A stretch of DNA of 33,094 nucleotides from Diplocarpon mali (taxonomy: Eukaryota; Ascomycota; Leotiomycetes; Helotiales; Drepanopezizaceae): contig JAENRP010000370.1 of the NCBI GenBank assembly GCA_024741835.1, positions 1-33,094 on the forward strand, given 5' to 3'. Below, piece after piece: positions 8,701 through 18,840 of the stretch (positions are counted from its first letter, which is position 1; each line of letters begins with the position of its first letter). The notes under the pieces are model-generated. The model ran no database searches and was not told the DNA's origin. It worked only from the letters and a program-made list of their open reading frames with translations. The position numbers and the translations under genes are program-made.

Positions 8701-11579
8701 ATAAAGGTATATAGTAGCCTTTACAACCTCTGGCCAAAGGCTTGCTAAAAGCCTAGCGTAGATTCTTATTTTAATAGAGCGTTTAATCAACTCCCTTCCT
8801 ACTCGCTCTACGCCTCTATTAGATTAGTATATATAAGTAGAAGTAAGCTCTAAATCGATTCTCTCCTCTTTTACCTATCTCTAATACTCTATAAGAGAGT
8901 CTTCCCTTAAGGAGATTACTAAAGTATTATTATTTTGCTTAATCTTGCAAATAGAAAGCCTATATTAGCGTTTCACCTATGCTTTAAAGGCCTAAAGGAC
9001 CTCTATAATAACATCTTTGCCCTTCGATCTTAATAGGAACGTCCAAAATATACTACTATACTTATCCTTAATTAAAAGAACCTATAAGCAACTATTATAT
9101 AAGTTATTTAAAAAGTTAAAAAGATCTTAAGAGATCCTAAAGAAGGGCCTTAGAGATTAGTTCTTAAAGGTAATATAAGAAATAACTTGCCTAGCAGACG
9201 CTACTATATATATAAGGCACTCTAGCCTTTATATCCCCCTGATCTTCACTCCCTTAGCGCACTTGACTAGCGCTTAAAGAGCCTCTATGCCTAGGTAGCT
9301 AGTACAAAAGTGCTAAGTATACGCATTATTATCCCGCACCCTAATAGGTGCATAGCTAAACTAGAACCTATTATAAAGTATCATTTTAGCTATAGGAAAT
9401 GCTATTAAGGTAGAGAAGTTATATTAAAGTATATTTAGAAGATCTAAATAGTTGATAGGCTTATATTTAAAGAAAATAAGATTATAGTAACACTTTAACT
9501 AAGCTTACTTTATAAAGTCTTTAATACTCCTAGAGTATAAAGTGAGGTCTACCCTAGAGTATTAAAAACCCTTATCTATAAAGAGCCTCTTTAAGATAAT
9601 ATTAGTAGTAAACTCCTTTATAATAGCAATATTGTAAAGCGTTATCCCTATAGGAGAGCCGTTATACTATAGAAGAGAGTCCGCTATATATCTATTACCT
9701 CTCTTAATAATTAGGAGTCTTAAGGTACCTACTTTAATATATTGCTATAAGTCGCCAGAAGGCTTAAAGGTGCCTGCGATAAGTAAATCCTTTGAATTAA
9801 TAATATAAGTAGCTGCGCAATTGTTAAGGAGTATACTTAAGGAGAGTAAGTAGCGTTCTAGCTTAAAGAGGTAATAGATATTAAATGATTTTTTAAAAGT
9901 ATTAAAAGCAAAGGGATCTATTACTATAAAGACTAATGAGTTCTCCCTTTTATTACTTAAACTATCCTCCCTAAAGGCTAAAGCCTTTCCTTTAAATTTA
10001 TCAATCGCTATTACTATAATATCATTCTCCTTAAGCTATGCTTAAAGACCCTTGAACTAGTCTCTTGCGTTTAATGCCTTTCGTATTCGTAAGACCTCCT
10101 CTCGCAAGGGAAGAACCTTTATATTTTCCTTATGCCTATCTATAGTATATAATAGTTTCTAATAATCCTAGGGCTTCTAATAGTGATTTTTAAAGCCTTT
10201 ATAAGGGCACTTAGGCCTAATCTCCCTTCTAAAGCTTATAAAGCGATTTTAAGAGCTATTCACTAGAGCCTGCAAAGGGGTTTCGGCATCTAAGAGAGAC
10301 TCTCGAGTAGTAAAAACTGCTAGCCCTTTATTATCGATCGCTCTATTAGATTCAATGCCTACTAAGGCGCGGCTTAGCTGCATTAGGTCGTACTTATATA
10401 AGGTTCCCATTTGCTTATTAGTGATTATTTCCTCCTTTAAGCGAGTCGCCTAACTCAAATTGATCTTTACTATAATTAAGTCTAAAAAGTCAATTACTCT
10501 TAATCTCCTTTTAATCTTAAGAAGACTGTATTATTCTACTAGGCAGTACGCCTCCTGCTACTCCTAGATCTACTACTAAGTATTAGTTCTCTTAGTCTTA
10601 CCTTAGCATAGTACGTCGCAGTACTAAAGCCTTATCTAAGACTAAATAGCCTTATCGTGTGACGGCGGAAGCAAGGCACAAGTCGATAAAGTCACTGAGA
10701 TCAAGGCTGCCAAATCGTATAGAATTCAAAGCTAAGGAGTGTATACAAAGTAGGAAGCCTTCCTCCTAATATGCTCTCCTTAGCCTACGACTCCTAGAAG
10801 TCGATTTCTACTAATAAGTCATGTTCTGTCTACTAAAGGAAAGGTATAGTAAAGGTGCGGCGTATCTATTGCATTAGTCTGTTTCGCCTCTGTTTCTGCT
10901 CGGACAGTTCTCGTGCTTTTGTCGCGACCATGGTACAACCGTGCCGTGACATATCGGAAGGCGCAATATCACACTTTAAAATAGATACTAGGCCTTAGAG
11001 TAAGAGTTGCTAATTCACTAAATTAGTATATAGGTTATTAGCAGTAGTTCTACTTATAAGAGTATCTCTATTAGGTATTAAAAAGGAGAGCTTCTCAACT
11101 TGGATTTATACTTAAGCCATTGCAAAAGCTAAAAGCATTCTATTAACAGTCTTAGAGACCTATTCTAAGAGTAGTTTATAGTATTTGCATCAGGTCTTCT
11201 AAGTTTCCTTACACATATAGTACTCCTTTATTAGGATTTTATATTTATCCTTAATATCCTTATAAGAAGCTTATAAAAGAGGAGCTTTTGACGGATCTCC
11301 TAAGGAAAAGCGGGCGTAAATCTATTCGGATAGAGTTACTATATACTCTTTATATAACCTCGCGTATACTACGCAGAGGTTAGCCGTTTCTAATTCCTTA
11401 AGTTCCTATATAAAGGGAGCTTAAGGCTCAGTTTCTATAATTGACTTAAATAAGAGTCTCAGATTGGTAAAAATAGTAATATTATAAAGCTTAGCAAAGA
11501 ATATATATTTACTAAACCACTTCACCTAAAAGGCAGAGGTATTAAGGTAAGGCTCAGAGATGCTTAAAGAGTCAGACAT
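5722..11579 (-). pseudogene. Copia F gag-pol polyprotein, RIP-decayed (gag, protease, integrase, RT, RNase H)
   Basis: The start ATG is at 11579 (MSDSLSISEPYLNTSAF). Gag continues to about 10975, is cut by a solo LTR at 10658-10951, and resumes in frame. A zinc-knuckle remnant (K-C-P-Y-K-G-F-K-N-H) is near 10220. Protease is near 9840-9790 (LLNNCAATYIIN, from a D-N-x-A-A-T-H type site). Integrase spans about 9300-8000, with RGVERVGRELIKRS near 8800 (catalytic Glu) continuing into the unbroken piece 8596-8790. RT spans about 7300-6400, with FINA, LDRALYGLKDSPALWY and FYINNIQVL; the YVDD box at 6715-6726 now reads Y-I-N-N. RNase H spans about 6370-5740 and ends in a GLTKNLNRQKF-type block. The stop is uncertain because many RIP stops precede it. 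Confidence 0.88.
10658..10951. repeat. Solo LTR (294 bp) in copia F gag, perfect TSD TATCG
   Basis: The ends are TGTGACGGC and GCCGTGACA, near-perfect inverted termini. TATCG flanks it at 10653-10657 and 10952-10956. Removing the LTR and one TSD joins the copia F gag frame (SILKCDIAPSDKAI). No other copy is in the window. Base composition is clearly richer in GC, CA and TG than its surroundings, so it either arrived after the RIP episode or escaped RIP because it is short. Orientation and superfamily cannot be decided from a solo LTR alone. Confidence 0.9.
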
Positions 11580-11774
11580 ATTGAATAGAGTCTAGTGAAA
11601 AAAGGTTAGGTATATAAATAGAGTATGCAAATAAGGTTCGATCGGAAAATAGAGATTTATTAATTAAAAATAAAGGTCCTTTGAGTTATTATAAATACTC
11701 GAAAAGTCGGTCAAAAGCTCAAAGGGCCTTTTAGCCGGTTGCATATAAAGAGAAAGCATATTAAAGTGCTCATA

Positions 11775-11785
11775 GGGCTTATAAC
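11775..11785 (-). other. Primer-binding site of copia F, half-tRNA initiator-Met type
   Basis: The minus strand reads GTTATAAGCCC directly after the 5' LTR, the same site as in copia A minus one base. It matches the complement of the initiator tRNA-Met anticodon arm with one G-to-A change. It shows that the LTR at 11786-11982 belongs to copia F and not to the adjacent gypsy D. Confidence 0.72.
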
Positions 11786-11982
11786 TATGGTACAGTCGGC
11801 TAAAGGGCCTTCATTAGGTCGCTTAGGAGGCTTGCAGAAGTAGGAGAAGATGATTAATTATATTATTATCTAGTATATATATAGTAAGGAGACTTCGGAA
11901 AGAAAAGGGAGAGTCTATGACTCAGCAGAGTCACGTGGAGGGTCTCTAGAATAAGTGGAGACTCCGCCTATTCTGCACGATA
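11786..11982 (-). repeat. 5' LTR of copia F (197 bp)
   Basis: This is the pair of 4078-4274. It is the better preserved copy and retains CACGTGGAGGGTCTC, GACTCAGCAGAGTC and CTCCGCC. On its left is the primer-binding site; on its right is the second CGATC target copy (11983-11987). Ends on the plus strand are TATGGTGCGG and CTGCACGATA, imperfect inverted repeats. Confidence 0.9.
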
Positions 11983-11987
11983 CGATC

Positions 11988-11994
11988 CATCACA
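11988..11994 (-). repeat. Remaining 5' tip of the gypsy D 3' LTR
   Basis: CATCACA directly follows the right CGATC duplication of copia F. It completes the split LTR: in minus orientation TGTGATGGATCG, then the sequence continuing at 4072. TGTGA here pairs with TCACA at the other end (TGTGACG at 3848 on plus). The polypurine tract follows immediately. Confidence 0.75.
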
Positions 11995-12010
11995 TCATCC
12001 CCCCTCTTGA
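11995..12010 (-). other. Polypurine tract of gypsy D
   Basis: The minus strand reads CAAGAGGGGGGATGA immediately before the LTR start TGTGATGG. A purine run at this place primes plus-strand DNA synthesis in LTR retrotransposons. It overlaps the C-terminus of pol (RTSFFxxGG, then stop), as in many chromoviruses. It escaped RIP because G-runs lack the TG context. Confidence 0.8.
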
Positions 12011-15000
12011 AAAAAGCTCGTCCTTAAGCGTCTAACCATAGGTTTATCATTACCTATTTCATTATAATCATCTATACTATTAGTATAGGCCTGTATCTAA
12101 TTAGGAAGCCTTGCAGGCAGGCCTAAGAGGTCTGGATTTTCCAAATGAAATTCGCAAAGCTTGAAAGGCGCATATATAAAATTAGAAGCTAAGTACTATT
12201 CTAAATCAATATCGCAGCCAACCTATAAGGCGCGGTATATAAGCGTACCAGCTTGCTTTCGTAAAGTAAGTAGGCTCTTTACTTTGTATTCTTATTCTCT
12301 TATAATATTAATAGTAGGAGGGGGTTCATTCACTTGACTATTAAAAGGGGTACTAAGGTCCTTTTAAAGGCGACTAAAGTAGAAGATATTATATACCTTT
12401 ATAAAGTCAAGTAGCTTTAATTTGTATAAATTAAACACTTTCTCTACTATCTTAAACGGGCTAGCTCTAGGGTAGCTAAGCTTTTTAAAAGGCCTATCTA
12501 TAAGGTAGGAACGTATATCTAGGTATACCTGATCGCCGACTTCGAAAGTAGTAGGGCGGCGAGAGGTATCGGTGGCGTTTTATATACGTTCCTAGGCCTT
12601 AAGGATATAAGATTTAGCGAGGGTCTAAGCTTTATAATATCTTATAGAGTACTTAAGGGCGTCTTATCGATTAAGTTTTTAAAAAGGGGACTTTAAATTA
12701 GGTACGTTAAGCTTCTAGTCCTAATTGGTATATAAAGCGTACCTATATACTACTTCGAATGGCGATAAGCTATTAAAGGAGTTATAGGAGAGAGTTAGCT
12801 AGGCGAAATCCATTATAGGTAAGAATTCGCTCTAATCGTCTTAGTAGTAGCTAATAAAGGGGCAGAGGCGTTATATAAGGTATTAATTATAGTTCTCGGT
12901 TTGGCCGTCGGTTTAAGGGTAGTAGGCCGAGCTAAGGGTCAGTTTCGTACCTAAAATAGAAGTAAAAGCTTTTCAGAAGCTAGAAATGAATTAAGGGCCC
13001 CGATCTAAGGTAATTGTTAATAGGGGACCAAAGTAGCAATATATATAGTATATATAGAGTTAGGCTAACTAATGTAAATTAGTAGCCTTTCGGCAGGGTA
13101 TCAATATTACCTACTTATTAAACCGATTGATAATTATAAGAATGTTATTATAGCTATGCTTATCTTTATTAAAACTTATATAATCTATAATTATATACTC
13201 CTAAGGTCGGCTCAGTATTAAAAGGGGTTGGAGTAGACTAGGTTTCTTATTATAAGAGACTTTGCTTCATTTGCAGGTATAGCAGTTCTTATAGTACTAA
13301 GATATATATCGGCGTAGATTCGGCTAGTAGTACTATAAGGAGAGAAGCTAATAGGTTTTACACGCGCTTAGATGCGCGGTAGCAATTTGATTATAAACCT
13401 CTTATATAAGTAATATATAAAGGTAGTCTATATCAAGTACTATTAGCTTTCTTTAAAAGAGAAGCAAATCTCCTTCTATCATCTAAGGGGAAGTCTTAGT
13501 TAGGGCTATATCGGACCCGTTTTAGAGGGCTGCCTGGCGATAGACCTAGTAAGGCCTATATTATCGGTTAGCAGCTAGTACTTAATTAATAATATAGAAA
13601 GCAAGGGAGAAGGCTGAAACTTCTTTAATAGAGACTAGGTTCTTAGCTATAGTCTATTTACAAAGCTATTCGAAGAGGATTTAGGGGTCAATCTAATCCT
13701 AGCGTAATAATATTATAAGGCGGTTATTGCGTTTTATTATATTTTAATCCTCTAACTTATTAACGCAGCAAGTTAGGGCGTTGGTAAGAGGGTTTTCAAA
13801 GCCGGGTCGGTAGGTAATCGTAAAGTCGTATTCGGAGAGAAGCTTGGCCTAGCAGGCCTATCGAAAACTGAGGTTTTTTATAATTATAAAGTACTTAAGT
13901 GCTTTATAATCCATATATACTACGATTTAGTAAGGTGCTCCTATAAGCTCGGCTCTAAAATAGCCAAATGATCGAATAATAGCTAGCATCTCCTTATTAT
14001 ATATAGTATAGTTTAGCTTAGCTAGTACTATAATCTTACTATAGTAGGCAACTAGACGCCATTCGGACCTATATTATTATAATAATATAGAGGCGACTAT
14101 ACTATTAGAGGCATCGGTTTCTAGTATATAAGGGAGGTCTTGCCTATAGTGCTAGAGGATTAAGGCGTGCGTAAGAGCTTCTTATAGCTAAAGGAAGCTC
14201 TGCTTGCATTCGGAGGTAAACTGGAAAGGAACGTTATTCTTAATAAGGTGCATTAAGAGGGTGGCAATAAGACTATAGTCTTAAATAAAACGATAATAAA
14301 AGTTGTAAAAACTAAGGAATAATTGAATACCCTTTATAATAGAGAGGTAGGTCCAATTCTCTACTACTACTACCTTATTAGGGTCAACCTAAACGCCTTT
14401 AATAGTAATAATAAAGCTAAGATACTTAGTTTCTATAATATTAAACTTATACTTCTTTAAGTCGGCCTGCAGTCCTATATCCGATAATCGCTAAAGAACC
14501 CGTTTTATATACGATTTATAGTCGAGTCGGTTAGTAGAGTAAATAAGGATATTATTTAAGTAAGCTATATAAAAATTATTAAAGTAATCGAAAAGGATAT
14601 CGTTTATATACCTTTAATAGGTAGTAGGGCTATTAGTAAGGCTAAAAGGGAGCACCTTATACTTATATGCACTATACTAAGTTCTAAAAGTGGTAAGCTC
14701 TTCAAATTCAAGGTCCATTCGGATTCGATAGAAAGCCTGCCGTATATTAAGTTTCGTAAAAGTCTAGGCGCCGGCTAATTGAGCTAAGGTCTTATCGATT
14801 AGGGGTAAGGGGTATCGATCTTTATAAGTAAGGTTATTAAGCATATGGTAATTAATATAGAATCAAAGGGAGCCATCGGCCTTTTTTATAAATAGTACTA
14901 GTATAGCATAGGAGGCAGAGGAGGCCTTGATAAATCCCTTATTTAAGTTGTTAATAAGGTATGCCTTTACTATTTCGAGCTTAGGTATAGATATCTTATA

Positions 15001-16200
15001 TAAGGGGGAGTATTAGAGGGCCTTTTGAGCACCTTCGGCAGTGAGCTCGATTTTATAATTATAAGGTCGATAAGGCGGCAGCGCATCAGAAGCGGCTTTC
15101 GAGAATATATATTAGTACTCTTTATAGGCGGCTAGAATTGGTTTTTCGACTGGTTTAAGGAAGGCAGTTAAAGTGGCTACTAATACCTTTCCATTTTAGA
15201 AGCAGTTTAGGAGAGTATCGGTCTTACGTTATTAGGTCTAATATTCTTAGTTATCTTAAATCAATCGATCAATTTCATAAAACAAGGTGCTAAAGAGCTC
15301 TGCGCTTCGCTAATTCCTAGCTATTATATAAAAAGCATAGGCTAAAATAGCATATATATTTAAAGAAGAAAGGGGAATTTTACACTTTGCTATTTACTTA
15401 TAAGTACGTTTTAGGATCGAAACGGGAGAGGGAGCCGGATTAGGCTTAGTCGCATTAAGCTCTCGCTTTATAATTAATATATTATAAGAGTAGTCCTTAG
15501 AAAAGGTATTACCTTCGACTTAAGGGGAAGTTAGGGTAGAATCGGAGGTAAAAGAGTGTTTAATCGGAATAGGAGGTAATATAGGAGGAGGGAGCTAGGA
15601 AAGGTTTTCCTAGCGTTAAGCTTTATACTTAGGAAGGGACTATTTTAATACTATATTATATTAAGTTATATCTTACTAGTAGTATCGATCTAAGTTTTAT
15701 CATTTAGTATTAGTGATTTCGATATTCCTTGCGAAAGAGATAGTAGGCAGGTAGGAATCGGGCTAGATCAGCTTGTAAAAAGCATAATTAATAGAAACTT
15801 TATACTCCTTAAGCCAGGCTTATCTTAAAATCACTCTATAGTTACTAAGGTTAGTAATAAGAAAGGGAGTAAAAGATTGAATTCGCTAATTGATACAAAG
15901 GTTAAGTAATATATAATAAGTAATAGTACTACCTTAAGAGCTATTATATCCCTTAATTAAGAAGGGTATAAGGAGTATTCGAATCAAGGGTTTAAGGAAA
16001 GAAGATAAAGATTTAAGTAATGCCGAATCAATTAAAGCATACCTATTAGCGCTTATATTAATTAATGCTAATACCTTATAAGAAATACCATTCTTTAAAA
16101 GTAGGATCTGTTTCATTATCGAATTACTACTAAGGAGGTTTCTTAAGTCAAAGTACCGCATATCTCGAAGAACGCTTAAGAAGGAGGCTTTACTTAGGCA
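12000..16200 (-). pseudogene. Gypsy D pol: protease, RT, RNase H, integrase, chromodomain; RIP-decayed
   Basis: This is Ty3/gypsy chromovirus pol on the minus strand. Protease lies in the unbroken stretch 15934-16161: the D-T-G-A site reads N-I-S-A at 16048-16059, each change being C-to-T or G-to-A, followed later by PFLITNLSNYRVIL. RT spans about 15000-14350, with SPTTYQRYINDILFDYF, then AYLNNILIYS (YLDD now Y-L-N-N at 14551-14562) and GLQADLKKYKF. RNase H and its linker end near 13870-13780 (RQARWAKLLSEYDFTITYRP). Integrase lies at roughly 13450-12500, its last part reading DQVYLDIRSYLIDRPFKKLS. A chromodomain-like tail at about 12310-12110 has IYRALQVGCDIDLE and YLASNFIYAPFKLCEFHL. The protein ends RRLRTSFF at the polypurine tract. 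Exact frame joins were not followed base by base. Confidence 0.88.
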
Positions 16201-17690
16201 AAGGCGTTTCCCCTTAGAGTCGGAGGGGAAAGGGGAGTGCTACTATTATCTTATTCGGCCTTAGGGTCCTCCTCTTTATCGCTACTCTATCCTTGGCCAT
16301 TATACTCTAGCTTATTAACGCAAGAGCTATAATACCTAGGAGTAATAGAAAGGGATTTTGGCCGTTTATTAAACTAATTTTTTCGATTAATTAGAGGGAG
16401 AGCGCCAAAGGTGTCGATCTAGTATAAAAGAAATAAGGAAGATCTAGGCTTAGCGAGTCCAAGGGTAGGGGTACTAAACTAGGGTCGATTCGGATACAAT
16501 TCAAAAGAGTTTCTTAGCGAAGGATTTAATTTATCATTATCTCCTTATTAAGTAGGCTTGCTAAGATTAAGCTTAGCCTTAATGCCCGATCTATCTCTAT
16601 ATTATATTTAACTATATAGCGTCCTTTTAGCATACTATTCTACATTTTCTTATTAGATAGTAGTAACCTACTCGTCTAACGTTCTAGTCTTATGCCACTT
16701 CTATATAAGGGGGGTATAGAGGCGTTTTAGGATCTTCTCCTTAAGCGTGCTATAAAGTTGACTATTATCGTCGATCTCTACTATAGCGGCCAGTTAGGAG
16801 AACTTAAGGTAGAACTCTTAAAATGACTTATTAACCTTTATATAAAGGGTAATAAACTCAATCTCGGCTTCTTCGCATTCCGCTAGGTTAGCTAAAAACT
16901 TAGCAAGTTGACTTACTAGGGTTTCGGCAGTAATATAGGCGTCCCTATTAAGTACCTAAGGGGTTAGCTAGTCTCTAGCTATACCTTTAATCTAATTTAA
17001 AACGTAATTAAGCCAAGCCTATTCCCTATAGAAGTAGAGGTAGTAAAGCTCTAAATTATTAAGTATATAGGCCTCTTAGTATTTAGCGTAGTAATTATAG
17101 CCATTAAACAGTTTCTAAGTAAGGTTTAATATATTATAGATATAAGGGAGGTTTAGCTGCTAAGCTAAAGGTGAACTAGTAGTATATTAGTTAAGGGAAG
17201 TAAAAGAAGGATCGTCTTAATTATCGCATCGCTTACTGCGCGTAGTAAAGGAAACAGAAGGAGGTAAGTCGAAGTCTATAGAGCGCTAAGGGCGCGTAAG
17301 TAAACTAAAGGGGTATCGGAGTTTAAGTGCTAGGGTTTTTTCAATTAATCTAAGGATGCCTTTAAAGGCGTTTCGGAGGTCATCTAGATCCCTTTCTTAA
17401 TCGATCAATTATTAGTATATAGAATTTAGCTTATAGCTATACCTATTACGCTCGTCTACTATAGATATAAGGCGTGCCTATAAGGAGTCTAATTCGGCTT
17501 ATGATATAGTGACTTTAAGGCCGTTGTCGTCGGCCGGTAGGGAATTAGCAGGAAAGGTACTAGGGGTAATACTGGCACCTCCTTAAGGGGGAAAGCAAGG
17601 GGTCTTTAAAGACCTAGTAATAAGGGGAACTATTCTTCAAGCTTATAACAGGAGCTTAGTATAGGTCTTCCAGTATATTATTATACTCAT
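16200..17690 (-). pseudogene. Gypsy D gag, RIP-decayed
   Basis: The presumed start is ATG at 17690 (MSIIIYWKTYTKLL). The frame then has a charged region (NRYSYKLNSIY, then DQERDLDDLRNAFKGILRLI) and a gag core with LFNGYNYYAKY and FYREQAWLNYV-type sequence at about 17100-16980, and KFLANLAECEEAEIEFITLYIKV near 16880. A serine/proline-rich tail follows, and a remnant of a CCHC knuckle near 16300-16335 (RYYSSCVNKLEYNGQG). It sits between the 5' LTR fragment and the pol protease, the expected place. Stops replace Gln, Trp and Arg codons throughout. Confidence 0.75.
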
Positions 17691-17772
17691 TAGGGTTTCG
17701 GTCAACTACTAGGAATGATATAAATAGATATTATAAATGCTATCTTTAGCAAAGCAAAAGAGTTATTAATAA

Positions 17773-17806
17773 TATAACGACTAAGAGTATAACCTCTGCT
17801 TAGCAT
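17773..17806 (-). repeat. 5' LTR of gypsy D, truncated to its last 34 bp by the insertion of E
   Basis: The plus strand TATAACGACTAAGAG and the bases up to CTTAGCA match 3848-3881 (TGTGACGACTGGGAG...CTCGGCA) with only transitions. Similarity stops abruptly at 17806, where unrelated LTR-like sequence starts. In minus orientation these are the last bases of the D 5' LTR, directly before its internal region. The rest of this LTR is not seen up to the window end. Confidence 0.75.
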
Positions 17807-18050
17807 TATGGAGACCTGAGATAGATAGGTCTTGTGATATATATCACATGATCGGCGCAGGCCGGTAGGAGGATAAAAGGGCCACCTTCTATATATAGAG
17901 ACAGCGCGTATTGCTATAGTACTAAATATACCCCATACTTAGGACTTATCCCTAATATCTTATCTAAAAGAGCCTGCTTATAGTGCTTCCTCCTCTTGTT
18001 TTTAAGTCTTCCCTTAGGCCTATTCTTATATTGTCTCCTCTTTAAGTTTT
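17807..18050 (+). promoter_or_regulatory. Presumed 5' LTR and promoter region of element E
   Basis: It begins TATGGAGACCTGAG, a decayed TGTGG LTR start, at the break in the D LTR. It contains the perfect palindrome GTGATATATATCAC (17834-17847) and a TATA-like TCTATATATAGA (about 17889-17900) followed by GC-containing DNA, the arrangement expected for an LTR promoter. The right end of the LTR and the primer-binding site could not be fixed, because no second copy is in the window. Confidence 0.4.
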
Positions 18051-18840
18051 ATATTAATAACTTACGCAGGGACTGATTTCTTAAGATTTCCATCCTTATA
18101 TAACCTTATCGATCTTTTAGTTTGCAGATAAGAGACCGGCCTTTGAAATACGTCTTTGAAATACTTATAGCATTTTAATTAACTTTAAAACCCTTATCCT
18201 TAATCGCTTAGTTATTTAAAACTATTGATTTTCATTTAGTAACTATTAATAATCTTAGACTTTCCCTTTTCGGCTTTGCTTTAAAAACCCTTATTCTCTT
18301 CTTTAACTTTGAGATTTTTAGAATTTTCGGCTTCTTAATATAAAAAGTTTAGCAAACCTTATAATAGCAATCTCAAATAGCAGTAGTTTCGAGTACTTAA
18401 GTAATACCAAGCGCAAACTCCAATCGGAAGTGCCTCCTTAGAATCCTTAGAAATCCGAATTTGATAATTCAGCTGCCTCGGCTTAATAAAACTTTAAAAA
18501 TTGCCTTAGAATTATCTCTAAAGACCCCTTTATTCTAAGGACTAATAGGAATTGGCTTAAAGGCTAAGAAGAATCTTAGATATAAACCTTATCTTAGAAA
18601 TTAGTCCTTAATTAAGTAAACCTTATCTTATTGCGATTAGTTATAACGCTTCTATTAGCTATTTAATACTTACTTAGAATCTCTTAATAAACTTAGATTA
18701 AACTTTTAGCAGAATCCGGAATTCTACTCCTAGGCCTGGCCTATAAGTAGGAAGATAAAAAGATATCTTTAAATAACTTAGGACTGCTACTTACTTTTTT
18801 AATATTAATACTAGAAAATACTAAAAATAATAATAATTTT
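18051..18840 (+). other. Leader between the E LTR and gag; no clear gene
   Basis: AT-rich, RIP-like DNA. A frame with Arg/Ser/Pro-rich content around the motif at 18726 (RIRNSTPRPGL) is one register off the gag frame. It may be an N-terminal part of gag separated by an indel, or a small upstream frame. Nothing else is recognisable. Confidence 0.4.
18726..18752 (+). repeat. Palindromic motif copy 1
   Basis: ACTCCTAGGCCTGGC then CTATAAGTAGGA. Read from ACT it gives T-P-R-P-G-L-stop-V. This register is not the gag frame used from about 18841, so the copy is either in an upstream coding part or non-coding. Confidence 0.6.

Larger units (their letters stand above)
4078..11982 (-). mobile_element. 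Copia element F, complete nested Ty1/copia element (7.9 kb), TSD CGATC
   Basis: Both 197 bp LTRs are present (4078-4274 and 11786-11982). The target duplication CGATC is perfect at 4073-4077 and 11983-11987. A half-tRNA primer site is next to the right LTR, and one long decayed gag-pol frame lies between. Order on the minus strand is 5' LTR, primer site, gag, protease, integrase, RT, RNase H, an unusually long 3' region and 3' LTR, the Ty1/copia order. It is inserted into the 3' LTR of gypsy D. It is longer than a usual 5-6 kb copia because of a 294 bp solo LTR in gag and about 1.45 kb between pol and the 3' LTR. Confidence 0.9.

Noticed and set aside
11786..11994. First taken as the 3' LTR of gypsy D because a polypurine tract follows it
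   Set aside because: The CGATC duplication and the copia primer site show that 11786-11982 is the copia F 5' LTR. Only 11988-11994 belongs to the D LTR.
13845..13865. GGCCTAGCAGGCC, a palindrome similar to the motif core
   Set aside because: It is explained by codons of the conserved RQARWAKLL block of the gypsy D RNase H region. The motif arms are absent.
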